Assembly (NCBI GenBank): GCA_041584055.1
Contig: JBFHER010000001.1
Location: 17,302 to 81,301, forward strand
Source: JBFHER01 sp041584055
GTDB lineage: Bacteria; Bacteroidota; Bacteroidia; Bacteroidales; UBA5342
Direction of reading: 5' to 3'
DNA length: 64,000 nt
In this document: positions 55,826 to 64,000 of the stretch, piece by piece
Layout of the letters: each line of letters opens with the position of its first letter
Numbering within the stretch: position 1 is the stretch's first letter
Translations under genes and position numbers: made by a program
The notes under the pieces: generated by a model
Seen by the model: only the letters and a program-made list of their open reading frames with translations
Told to the model about the DNA's origin: nothing
Database searches by the model: none

Positions 55826-58078
55826 ATGAAAAACAATCGATTATTAAGAATCGTGGTTGTAACATTGGTTTTAGCTTCTGCCATGAGTTGTAAGCCATCA
55901 TTGGAAAAAGATTTTAAAAATCCTCCATGGGAGTTCAAACCCATGCCTTTTTGGCACATCAATGGTGAACTCACCGGGGATGGCATCCGGCAGCAGATGA
56001 AAGATGCAAAGGCAGCTGGTTTTTCGGGGGTCACGCTATTGCCCCTTGCCGAAAAGAGTCCAACACGTCCTGGTACTTCGCCCAAATTTCTATCGGATGA
56101 TTATTTTGAGCGTTATCAGGATATGATAGATATTGCCGAAGAGCTGGATATGGAGATTATTCTTTATGATGACAATGATTTCCCCAGTGGAATGGCTGGT
56201 GGTAAAATGGAAGAACTGTATCCGGAACACACCATGAAACGACTGGATAAGTTGGAGTACTCCGTAAAAGGGCCACTATTGTTTTCAGAGCCTGTGAATG
56301 GCGTTCAGTTGATGTCTGCTGTTGCGATAAATCAAAAAACAAATGAACGAATAGATATCAGTAGCTTTGAGAATAACGGGAAACTAGAATGGCAAGTCCC
56401 TGAGGGCGTATGGAATATTCTTATGTTCCCTTTGGTGAAAGATAGTTTCCATAAAAAATACCTCTGCATGGATTTTATGGACACCGTGGCTGTTCGTCAC
56501 ATGATTAATGAGACCTATGAAAAGTATAAAAAACGCTTTGCTCAGTATTTCGGGAATACCATTAAGACAACTTTTTTTGATGATGTTGGCTTTTGGCGTC
56601 ATCCACGCAGCTGGACAGCAAAATTCAATGCAAAGTTTGAAGAGATAAATGGTTATGATCCAAAACCATACTATCCGGCATTGTGGTACGACATTGGCTC
56701 GGAAACAGAAGCTGTCAGAAATGCCTTTTTTAATACCAGAGCAGAGTTGCTGGCAGAGGGATTTCCAAATTTGGTAGGGAAATGGAACGAAGCCAACGGA
56801 CTGAACAGCACTGGACATCCTCCCGGAAATTATAACGTTTCTCCCATCGATATGAATGGCGATATTTTTAAGTTTTACAGACACACGCAAATTCCATTAA
56901 CCGATGCCATTATTGCTTATCAATACGGACAAAATGGGCATAAACTGATTGGCTCAGCTGCTGACTATTATGACCGTCCTTTGGTAGCTACGGAGATTTA
57001 TGGCGCATATAAAGAGGCATCGTTTGATTCCTTAATGTTATACCGTTCAATGATGGATTTATTTGCCCGGGGAGTTAATATGGTAATACCGCACGGCATG
57101 TGGTACAATCCTAAATTGGTTTATATCTCCCCTTTGGTGTCACCTTACAGCGAGAAAATAGGAGCGGCTTTACCTGCTTATTCCGACTATGTAGGACGTG
57201 CAAGTATGTTGCTGCGTGGCGGAAGGCGGGTTAGTGAGATTGCAGTCCTGTATCCGTTTGAAGGCTTGGCCGGTTGGTTCCGTTTCGATAATCCTGATAA
57301 GGTTCGACAAGGGTATTACGTGGCGCCCGAAACCGACTACCAAATCATCGGTGGCTGGCTTACAAATAATCTTCGACGTGACTTTACCTTTGTGCATCCT
57401 GAGCTCTTTTTGAATGAAAAGTATAGCATCGAAAATGATGTTGTCGTACTCAATAATGAAGAGAACTACCAGGTATATAAAGTAATGATGCTCACTGGAA
57501 GCAAAGTCATCTCCTTAAAAACTCTTCAAAAGCTAAAGAACTATTACGACCAGGGTGGGAAAATAATAGCAAGCACCTTATTGCCATTTAAATCAGCAGA
57601 AAGAGGACTTGATGAGGAAGTGGTGAACCTGGTAAAAGACATTTTTGGTATCAATCCTACACGGCAAGATACATTGGTGAAAAATGTGTATAGCTCTAAT
57701 AATAAGGGAGGAAGCGCGATATTTATGCCGAAACCTGATTCTGATAACCTGACTCTGGCATTTGAACAATTATCGCTTTCTGCGGATGTAGCTTTCGAAG
57801 AAAATCCTCAACTCTCCACCGACTTTGGTAAGTTTAACTATATACACAAAATTAAAGATGGGAAGCATATTTATTTCTTTACCAATTCAAGTGATGAATT
57901 GATTCAAACTGAAGTAGTCCTTCGAGGTCAACTAAGATTAGAGCACTGGGATCCACATAATGGCAAAATATCTAAGCTTGAAACGATGACTTTGGTTGAT
58001 GGGGATGAAATGATTCATACCAGATGTAAACTCAGGTTGGCGCCAGTAAGTTCTGCCTTTTGGATAGCTAAGGAATAA
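55826..58078 (+). CDS. Divergent GH106-like glycosidase without the C-terminal sandwich, lipoprotein
   Basis: A 750-residue lipoprotein ('SAMSC', Cys23). The mature start 'FKNPPWEFKPMPFWHING' and 'MKDAKAAGFSGVTLLPL' are recognisably GH106-like. The barrel continues with 'FFDDVGFW', 'GKWNEANG', and 'PLVATEIYGAYK' at the place of the GH106 'AESFT' catalytic segment, then 'MVIPHGMWYNP'. A Rossmann-like middle part ('KVMMLTGSKVISL') and a final small sandwich ending 'PVSSAFWIAKE' follow. The usual C-terminal 'NLWPNRLIGD' sandwich is absent. It could be a rhamnosidase with altered specificity or belong to a separate, unnamed family near GH106. A 629-bp gap follows. Confidence 0.7.
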   Translation: MKNNRLLRIVVVTLVLASAMSCKPSLEKDFKNPPWEFKPMPFWHINGELTGDGIRQQMKDAKAAGFSGVTLLPLAEKSPTRPGTSPKFLSDDYFERYQDMIDIAEELDMEIILYDDNDFPSGMAGGKMEELYPEHTMKRLDKLEYSVKGPLLFSEPVNGVQLMSAVAINQKTNERIDISSFENNGKLEWQVPEGVWNILMFPLVKDSFHKKYLCMDFMDTVAVRHMINETYEKYKKRFAQYFGNTIKTTFFDDVGFWRHPRSWTAKFNAKFEEINGYDPKPYYPALWYDIGSETEAVRNAFFNTRAELLAEGFPNLVGKWNEANGLNSTGHPPGNYNVSPIDMNGDIFKFYRHTQIPLTDAIIAYQYGQNGHKLIGSAADYYDRPLVATEIYGAYKEASFDSLMLYRSMMDLFARGVNMVIPHGMWYNPKLVYISPLVSPYSEKIGAALPAYSDYVGRASMLLRGGRRVSEIAVLYPFEGLAGWFRFDNPDKVRQGYYVAPETDYQIIGGWLTNNLRRDFTFVHPELFLNEKYSIENDVVVLNNEENYQVYKVMMLTGSKVISLKTLQKLKNYYDQGGKIIASTLLPFKSAERGLDEEVVNLVKDIFGINPTRQDTLVKNVYSSNNKGGSAIFMPKPDSDNLTLAFEQLSLSADVAFEENPQLSTDFGKFNYIHKIKDGKHIYFFTNSSDELIQTEVVLRGQLRLEHWDPHNGKISKLETMTLVDGDEMIHTRCKLRLAPVSSAFWIAKE

Positions 58079-58400
58079 GGCAATCCTAAATGGCATTTAT
58101 GAAACAACAACGCACAAAAAAGGATTTCATTTGAAAAACTGACGATTGACAACAGGATAGAAACAAACCTTATCTTCCCGAAAACATAATATAATCCCAC
58201 GTTGGGCAATCGTGTTGGAAATATTGATTGGCAGTAACTTCAAGGTGGGTTGAAAACGATGTCACAATAGTAAGTAGGAAATCCTTTTGAGAGATATCAA
58301 CCCGCAGTTGTTGACTTTCAGTTTTCAAACTCCTTCTGCCGCTTGAAGTAAATTGTTCGGCTAAACCAGTTCCTTTGGAAGTTTATTTTTCCCTACGTTA

Positions 58401-58429
58401 TTGTTATGCTTAGAATTGTTCTATTTTTG
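58401..58429 (+). promoter_or_regulatory. Bacteroidota-type promoter of the lost two-component gene
   Basis: TTG at 58401-58403 (-33 region) and TATTTTTG at 58422-58429 (exact TAnnTTTG -7 box) are 18 bp apart, an acceptable spacing. The box is 27 nt upstream of the ATG of the truncated sensor fragment. The preceding part of this gap (58079-58400) contains no ORF or strong structure that I can support. Confidence 0.5.
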
Positions 58430-58455
58430 CATTTGCACTTGCAGTATCAGACTTA

Positions 58456-58611
58456 ATGAAAAAAACGGGAGTTACCATAGCATTTGTCTTCTTTTTAAAC
58501 CTCTTGTTGTTTTCGCAACGTCCTGCGATGCATTTTAAACATATAACGAGCGATCAAGGTCTTCTGTCAAATTACATTACCTCAATTGTTGAGGATAAAC
58601 TTGGTTTCTGA
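58456..58611 (+). pseudogene. N-terminal remnant of a hybrid two-component sensor (HTCS-type)
   Basis: A 51-codon frame starting ATG: signal peptide 'MKKTGVTIAFVFFLN' to 'LLLFSQ', then 'MHFKHITSDQGLLSNYITS' and 'IVEDKLGF', ended by TGA. That is the exact beginning of the beta-propeller periplasmic sensor of Bacteroidota hybrid two-component systems, where 'GF-(I/M)-W-(I/F)-G-T' should come next. More than a thousand residues are missing. The full proteins bind PUL oligosaccharides and activate the locus. The break is directly before the promoter-like box of the GH95 gene, suggesting that the downstream cassette replaced the rest. Confidence 0.75.
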
Positions 58612-58618
58612 ATTCGCC

Positions 58619-58626
58619 TATCTTTG
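58619..58626 (+). promoter_or_regulatory. Candidate -7 box upstream of the GH95-like gene
   Basis: TATCTTTG matches TAnnTTTG exactly and is 81 nt before the GH95-like start codon. The nearest upstream TTG is at about 15 bp, shorter than the usual spacing, so the -33 element is unsure. It would give the GH95-GH3 segment its own promoter. Confidence 0.35.
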
Positions 58627-58707
58627 AAATGGATGGTTTAAATTGATTGTAATTGTCGTAAAAGATGAAAGCAAAGCCTTTAACTTTTACAAGAAAAAAA
58701 TAAATAA

Positions 58708-61014
58708 ATGAGTAATTTTAAGTCTTTAATTCCGGGCATATGGCTATTTCTTTTGTTATTAAGTGCTTGTAACGAAAAAAGTAAAGTCCCTGAAAACAAC
58801 GTACAGTGGCCTGAATTTATGGCCCAACACGATCTGGTATGGGAAGAAATTCCTTTGCAATGGAACGAAGGCGCTTTTACAGGAAACGGGCAGGTGGGAA
58901 TGATGATTTATGCCACAATGAAAGATAATCGCCTTGATTTTCATATGGGGCGTCAGGATGTGACCGATCATCGCAAAGCTCCTGATAAGAAAACATCCAT
59001 GGGCGTGAAAGGAGCTGATTTAATGGATCACTCCCGGCATGACATTGGCAGAATGTATCTTCGGCCGGCAGGAACAATACTATCCATGAAGGTGCGTCAA
59101 CACCTTTGGAATGCAGAAGTAAGAGGAACCATCGTAACCGATCTCGGTGAATTAACCTTCCGGGCGTTTACACCTTATGATCGCATGTTAAATGTAGTTG
59201 AGGTGCAATCAACAGAAAAAAAGGATGGGAAATCACTTGCTTACAGCTGGGAATGGAAGGCCGGAAACCCAATTTCGCCGCGGGCGCTGGCAATGCCCGA
59301 CAGATATCCTGACATTGCATTGAACCCCAGGCCAGTAGTGTTAAAAAAAGGTGATATGAATGTTTGTGTGCAGGCCTTAAACGCAGGCGGTGATTATGCA
59401 ACAGTCTGGAAAGAAAATAAAAATTCTGATACAGCTTCCACCATGTACCTTTCTATAGCCAATGAAATTCCAGCATCCGGGGAATCGGAAAAAGTGGCCA
59501 CGAAGACGGTAAACGATGCAGCTGCTGTCTCCATTTCTGACATTGAAAAAAAACATAGGAGTTGGTGGCACAGTTATTTTCAAAAATCATTTTTATCAAT
59601 GCCTGATGGAAGAATGGAGTCCTTCTACTGGATACAGGTGTATAAAATGGGCGTTTGTTCAAGAGCCGACGGACCTGCCCTGGATTTAAATGGTCCCTTT
59701 TTAAAAGTAACATCCTGGCCAGGTCTGTGGTGGAACCTGAATGTGCAATTAACATACTGGCCTTTTAATACAAGCAACCACTTAGATATTGCAGAAAATT
59801 ATATAAATCTAATTGATGATTACGGAGCACAGATGCTTAAAAATCGTTTTAGTGGATCTTCTTTGGGTGATTATGCCTGGGCATTGCAAAACTACTGGTT
59901 GTATTACCGTTACAAAGGCGATTGGGAAGCGATTCAGAGAAAATGGGTTCCCAAAGCCATGGAGGTTGCTAAAATTTACGAAGGAAAGCAGGTTAAAAAC
60001 GATAGGGGTCAGATTGAACTGATTGCCATGGGCTCCCCTGAATACCATGGATTTAAATCATTTAAAAATACGAATTACAACCTGGCACTTTTGCGTTGGT
60101 TGTTAAACGCTTTAATTGAGTCAAACGAAAAGGCCGGGACAAATGCCGGTGACCTTGTAAAGTGGAAACAAACGCTCGAAGATTTAATCGCCTATCCGGT
60201 AGATGAAAATGGCTTGATGATTGGTAGCGAACAGCCTGTTGATATGTCGCATCGACACTATTCGCACCTGCTGGCCTTGTACCCCTTATTTCAGCTTAAT
60301 CCTGACGCGCCGGACGATCGCGCGCTTGTTGATAAATCGGTGGTGCACTGGCATAAAATAGAAGGGGGGAAAGGTTTGGCAGGCTATTCATACACGGGAG
60401 CGGCTTCATTGTATAATGCCCTGGGCCGTGGAAACGATGCATACCCGATCTTGCACCATTTTCTAACAAAACAAATTGGCAAAGGCAGTGCCGTGTTGTT
60501 ACCCAATACTTTTTATATGGAAGGTTGGGGGAAAAATCCCGTCATTGAAACGCCACTAAGCGCCGCTTCATCTATCATGGAATTCTTTTTACAAAGCTGG
60601 GGTAATAAAATCAGAGTATTTCCTGCTGTTCCCGATGTATGGGAAGAGGCATCCTTCGATAAGTTGCGGGCACAAGGTGGTTTTTTGGTCAGTGCAGCAC
60701 GTAGCAATCGTCAAACCAAATGGGTAGCCATCAAAAGCGAGGCTGGCGAACCCTGTGTTCTTAAAGTGCCGGGTTGGAAGTCTGCAATTCAAATTGGAGG
60801 AAGTGAAAAAGTAACCGTGAAAAAAATAGCGGAGGGCGAGTTTGAAATTGCATTGAATAAAGGACAGGAAATTGTTCTTGCATCGTCAGCAGACATTCAA
60901 CCGCAGTTAAAACCTGTGGCACACAAACCTACGGAAATAAATCTCTATGGCGTAAAAAAAGGAATGAATTATAAGGAGATCATGGAATATGACGTTCAAG
61001 AGTATGTTTATTAA
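58708..61014 (+). CDS. GH95-like alpha-L-fucosidase/galactosidase, lipoprotein
   Basis: A 768-residue lipoprotein ('LLLLSAC', Cys21). GH95 layout: N-terminal sandwich (about 40-270, 'WNEGAFTGNGQVGMMI'), alpha/alpha-6 barrel with 'SWPGLWWNLNVQLTYWPF' (Asn343 and Asn345 at the N-x-N that positions the nucleophilic water), 'MGSPEYHG' (Glu445 at the expected acid position), 'SHRHYSHLLALYPL', and a C-terminal sandwich with 'IRVFPAVPDVWEEASFDKL'. The family's I-D-G-N-F-G element seems replaced by 'VIETPLSA' (Glu614), so either the base is different or this is a distinct subgroup. Typical GH95 products are L-fucose or L-galactose; here the sugar is open. Confidence 0.8.
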   Translation: MSNFKSLIPGIWLFLLLLSACNEKSKVPENNVQWPEFMAQHDLVWEEIPLQWNEGAFTGNGQVGMMIYATMKDNRLDFHMGRQDVTDHRKAPDKKTSMGVKGADLMDHSRHDIGRMYLRPAGTILSMKVRQHLWNAEVRGTIVTDLGELTFRAFTPYDRMLNVVEVQSTEKKDGKSLAYSWEWKAGNPISPRALAMPDRYPDIALNPRPVVLKKGDMNVCVQALNAGGDYATVWKENKNSDTASTMYLSIANEIPASGESEKVATKTVNDAAAVSISDIEKKHRSWWHSYFQKSFLSMPDGRMESFYWIQVYKMGVCSRADGPALDLNGPFLKVTSWPGLWWNLNVQLTYWPFNTSNHLDIAENYINLIDDYGAQMLKNRFSGSSLGDYAWALQNYWLYYRYKGDWEAIQRKWVPKAMEVAKIYEGKQVKNDRGQIELIAMGSPEYHGFKSFKNTNYNLALLRWLLNALIESNEKAGTNAGDLVKWKQTLEDLIAYPVDENGLMIGSEQPVDMSHRHYSHLLALYPLFQLNPDAPDDRALVDKSVVHWHKIEGGKGLAGYSYTGAASLYNALGRGNDAYPILHHFLTKQIGKGSAVLLPNTFYMEGWGKNPVIETPLSAASSIMEFFLQSWGNKIRVFPAVPDVWEEASFDKLRAQGGFLVSAARSNRQTKWVAIKSEAGEPCVLKVPGWKSAIQIGGSEKVTVKKIAEGEFEIALNKGQEIVLASSADIQPQLKPVAHKPTEINLYGVKKGMNYKEIMEYDVQEYVY

Positions 61015-61047
61015 CATGAGTGTCTAATAAATAGTATTGTAGTAAAA

Positions 61048-61425
61048 ATGAACGTACTAAAGTTTCTCTAGCATTGGTGCTTGCGTTTTCATTTCACTCA
61101 CTGGATTATTCCGATTCCTAAGTGTAAATTCAATCAGTGATTTAAAATTGTATCTTGATGATTGTCTTCAACAATAGAGCTAAAACATAAGGTTAAAGGT
61201 ATTCAATCGTATCCTAACCCTGCAAATCATACTTTGTATATAAAAAACATTGAAACAGTGTCAGCAATTATTAATATCTTTGATCTTACGGGTACAAAAA
61301 TCACATCTGCTCAATTTGATTCGACTTACAATTCAATTGATGTTAGTGGTTTATTACCAGGGGTCTATCTGGTTCATATTAAGGATGGAAACAAGATCGT
61401 TACGAATAAATTTATAAAAGAATAA
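61048..61425 (+). pseudogene. Relic of a type IX-secreted protein: frameshifted signal peptide plus sorting domain
   Basis: Bases 61162-61425 encode a complete type A sorting domain ('IQSYPNPANHTLYIKN', 'INIFDLTGTKITSA', 'GLLPGVYLVHIKDGNKIVT') but with no ATG and a stop just upstream. About 100 bp earlier an ATG (61048) is followed, after one missing base, by a frame reading 'RTKVSLALVLAFSFHS', a good signal peptide. So the start and end of a T9SS cargo gene remain and its catalytic middle has been deleted. The lost enzyme is unknown. The gap 61015-61438 holds nothing else. Confidence 0.65.
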
Positions 61426-61438
61426 ATATTAAACAATT

Positions 61439-64000
61439 ATGAGATACGCCTTATTTATCACCATTTCAGTGGCATTCATTTTTTCCGTTTCTACTCACGC
61501 ACAGACGAATCAAACACATAAGTTTCAGGATACATCGCTGGACTTTGAAACCAGGGCAGCAGATCTTGTCATGCAAATGACCCTGGATGAAAAGATTGCA
61601 GAGTTAGGAGATCACGCACCTGGAATTCCACGTTTAGGTGTGCCGGAATACAACTGGTGGAATGAATGCCTGCATGGTGTGGCACGGTCTGGAGAAGCTA
61701 CTATGTTTCCTCAGGCCATTGGAATGGCTGCGACCTTTGATACCAACATGATGAAGAAAGTGGCCGATGTGATTAGCGATGAAGCACGTGCAAAACATCA
61801 CGATGCCGTTCGTAAAGGGAATTTCAATAGATACTATGGTTTGACTTTTTGGTCGCCAAATATCAATATATTCAGAGATCCGCGTTGGGGGCGTGGTCAC
61901 GAAACATATGGCGAAGACCCTTACCTTACCGGACAAATGGGCATTCAGTTTGTTAAAGGCTTACAGGGAGAAGATCCCAAATACATGAAACTGGTGGCGA
62001 CGGCCAAGCACTTTGCCGTGCACAATGGTCCGGAACCGGATAGGCACACCTTTAATGTGACACCCAATACGCGCGATTTGTGGGAAACATATTTGCCAGC
62101 ATTTGAAGATCTGATTGTGGATGCAAAAGCATATTCGATCATGGGGGCTTACAATCGGGTAGATGGAGAATCAGCAAGCGCAAGTTGGTTATTGCTTGAA
62201 GATATCTTGCGAAATAAATGGAATTTCGAAGGTTATGTAGTGTCCGATTGTGGTGCGATAAGAGATATTCATGCTTTTCATAAAATTGTGAATACACCCG
62301 AAGAAGCTGCAGCAATTGGTGTTCGCAAAGGCTGTGATTTAAACTGTGGGTCTGTCTACCAAAAGTATTTGAAGAATGCCGTTGAATTGGGCCTGATCGA
62401 TGAAGGTGAAATCGATTTGTCGGTCTATCGTCTGGTACTGGCAAAAATGAAATTAGGAATGTTCGATCCGGCAGAGATGGTACCTTACGCAAATATTCCC
62501 ATGGCGGTTAATGACAGTAAACCACATGATGAAATGGCTCTGGCCATGGCACAAAAGTCGATGACTTTGTTGAAGAACGATGGAATCCTTCCCTTGAAAA
62601 AGAATAAGCTAAAAAGAATCGCTGTGGTTGGACCCAATGCCAATAGTACAAATGCGTTAAGAGGCAATTACTTTGGAACAGCATCCAACCCTGTTACCGT
62701 GATCGATGGTATCAGAAAAGCGGTTGGTAGTGATGTTGCGATCACGTATAACGATGGCGTGCCCATGGTGATTTACGACATTTCTGAAAAAGATTTTCCG
62801 ATGATTGATGCAAAGTACATAACTACTGTTGATGAGAAAGGGAAAACGGTAGAAGGTTTAACCGGACATTATTTCAATAACATGAACCTGGAAGGCGAAG
62901 CCGATTTTATAAGAATAGATCCTCAAGTAAAATTCAAATGGAGCAAGACAGAATCACCAACATCTACTGAAGTTGCTCAGGGGATTATTACTGCTGATAA
63001 AGCGATTCAGAATGATCACTTTTCCATCAGTTGGACCGGAAAATTACAGGCCCCAATGTCAGGGACATATAAACTGGGAGTTGCTTCAGATGATGGATGT
63101 CGCCTTTGGATTGATGGTAAAAAAATTGCCGATGGCTGGCATAATCATGGTTTGACGCCCTTTCTGGGAGAGGTACAACTGGAAAAGGGACAATTCTATG
63201 CCATTAAAGTTGATTATTACGATAATACTGCTGATGCAGAGGTGAAACTTATATGGGAAACTCCAGCACATCTTGCGAAAAATACAGTTGATCCTACCGT
63301 ACTGTCTAAAGAAACCTTAGCAGAGGTTAAAAAGGCAGATGTGGCCATATTTGTAGGTGGTTTAGACGCCACATGGGAAGGCGAAGAAATGAGAGGACGT
63401 GACAATATTGATGGCTTTTATCGTGGTGATCGTACTAAGATAGAACTTCCCCAAACGCAAATGAAGGCTCTAAAAGCAATGAAGGAAACCGGAACGCCAG
63501 TGGTTTTCGTTCTAATGTCTGGCAGTGCCATGGCGTTTGATGGTCTTGAAGAAGATTTAAATGCAATTCTAATGGCCTGGTATCCGGGTCAAAGAGGCGG
63601 TGATGCCGTGGCTGATGTGTTGTTTGGTGATTACAACCCCGCAGGTCGTTTGCCCATTACATTTTATCCATCAACCGATGAATTAGCAGATTTTAAGGAC
63701 TATAACATGCGTGCCGGAAAAGGTTTTACTTATCGGTATTATACTGGTGATGCGCTGTACCCTTTTGGACATGGACTGAGTTATACAACATTTGAATACT
63801 CAAATCTGAAAATTGATAAAACATCAGTTCACAGCGATGATGAAATTACCGTATCAGTACAAGTTGAAAATAGTGGAAAATTGGATGGTGAAGAAGTTGT
63901 GCAACTTTACATTAAGGACGTTGAATCGGATAAATGGATGGCAATAAAACAATTACGTAAGTTCGAGCGGGTTGCGCTGGAGAAAGGAGAAAAGAAAACG
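61439..64000 (+). CDS. GH3 beta-xylosidase/beta-glucosidase-type enzyme with PA14 insert, 3' end outside window
   Basis: The first 854 codons of a large GH3 enzyme; the frame is open to the right edge. Signal peptide about 1-22 ('STHAQ'). The (beta/alpha)8 domain carries 'EYNWWNECLHGVAR', 'DPRWGRGHETYGEDP', 'AKHFAVHNGPEPDRH' and the nucleophile in 'VVSDCGAIRD' (Asp270). The 'GPEPDRHTFN' and 'RDLWETYLPAF' elements are typical of the beta-xylosidase/arabinosidase branch. In the second domain a PA14 module is inserted (about residues 471-606, 'LGVASDDGCRLWIDGKKI'), then 'WYPGQRGGDAVADVLFGDYN' and 'PFGHGLSYTTF', with the Fn3-like domain beginning at about 785. In an ulvan-like pathway it would remove xylose. 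Confidence 0.93.
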   Translation, partial: MRYALFITISVAFIFSVSTHAQTNQTHKFQDTSLDFETRAADLVMQMTLDEKIAELGDHAPGIPRLGVPEYNWWNECLHGVARSGEATMFPQAIGMAATFDTNMMKKVADVISDEARAKHHDAVRKGNFNRYYGLTFWSPNINIFRDPRWGRGHETYGEDPYLTGQMGIQFVKGLQGEDPKYMKLVATAKHFAVHNGPEPDRHTFNVTPNTRDLWETYLPAFEDLIVDAKAYSIMGAYNRVDGESASASWLLLEDILRNKWNFEGYVVSDCGAIRDIHAFHKIVNTPEEAAAIGVRKGCDLNCGSVYQKYLKNAVELGLIDEGEIDLSVYRLVLAKMKLGMFDPAEMVPYANIPMAVNDSKPHDEMALAMAQKSMTLLKNDGILPLKKNKLKRIAVVGPNANSTNALRGNYFGTASNPVTVIDGIRKAVGSDVAITYNDGVPMVIYDISEKDFPMIDAKYITTVDEKGKTVEGLTGHYFNNMNLEGEADFIRIDPQVKFKWSKTESPTSTEVAQGIITADKAIQNDHFSISWTGKLQAPMSGTYKLGVASDDGCRLWIDGKKIADGWHNHGLTPFLGEVQLEKGQFYAIKVDYYDNTADAEVKLIWETPAHLAKNTVDPTVLSKETLAEVKKADVAIFVGGLDATWEGEEMRGRDNIDGFYRGDRTKIELPQTQMKALKAMKETGTPVVFVLMSGSAMAFDGLEEDLNAILMAWYPGQRGGDAVADVLFGDYNPAGRLPITFYPSTDELADFKDYNMRAGKGFTYRYYTGDALYPFGHGLSYTTFEYSNLKIDKTSVHSDDEITVSVQVENSGKLDGEEVVQLYIKDVESDKWMAIKQLRKFERVALEKGEKKT

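Noticed and set aside
61162..61425. Independent small gene encoding only a sorting domain
   Set aside because: It has no ATG, and a type IX sorting domain with no cargo or signal peptide in frame has no function; the signal peptide lies in another frame just upstream.
14067..64000. Firm assignment of the locus as an ulvan PUL
   Set aside because: No known ulvan lyase family is recognisable, and GH59 and GH95 are not usual parts of ulvan loci, so only a rhamnose-rich sulfated substrate can be argued.

Overview
The window is a continuous stretch of a Bacteroidota chromosome, most likely from a marine or algae-associated species. The evidence is two SusC/SusD pairs, many type II signal peptides with short lipoboxes, a type IX secretion sorting domain, TAnnTTTG-like promoter boxes and almost no Shine-Dalgarno sequences. 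Nearly every gene belongs to one very large polysaccharide utilisation locus (PUL). I see no tRNA, rRNA, insertion sequence, integrase or CRISPR array, and the genus cannot be named from the sequence.

Layout. Positions 1-13.8 kb form the capture and import module, in the order fasciclin, SusC, SusD, fasciclin, fasciclin, SusC, SusD; it ends at a rho-independent terminator near 13.95 kb. Positions 14.0-21.9 kb hold a short degradation operon: a GH5 endoglycoceramidase-like enzyme, a GH2 glycosidase, an unassigned Tat-type protein with an apparent toroid plus beta-sandwich layout (a candidate polysaccharide lyase) and a GH105 unsaturated uronyl hydrolase. A terminator lies at its convergent end. 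An AraC-type regulator follows on the minus strand (21.95-22.83 kb). From 23.2 kb to the right edge everything is on the plus strand: an L-arabinose/L-fucose isomerase-like enzyme, three GH78 and two full GH106 alpha-L-rhamnosidases plus a divergent GH106-like protein, a GH59 galactocerebrosidase-like enzyme, seven S1 sulfatases, a secreted nucleoside-hydrolase-like protein, a GH39-like enzyme with LamG and type IX sorting domains, a GH95-like enzyme and a GH3 beta-xylosidase-type enzyme cut by the window edge.

How the genes may work together. Fasciclin lipoproteins and SusCD would bind and import oligosaccharides. Sulfatases would remove sulfate, a lyase plus GH105 would handle uronic acid linkages, rhamnosidases would release L-rhamnose, and GH2, GH59, GH95, GH39 and GH3 would remove galactose-, fucose- or xylose-type side chains. 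The set fits a sulfated, rhamnose-rich, uronate-containing algal polysaccharide such as ulvan or a rhamnan sulfate. That is inference: no known ulvan lyase is recognisable in the window.

The locus carries scars of remodelling: a decayed GH106 C-terminal fragment at 36.6 kb, the first ~50 codons of a hybrid two-component sensor at 58.5 kb, and a signal peptide plus sorting domain left from a type IX-secreted protein at 61.0-61.4 kb.
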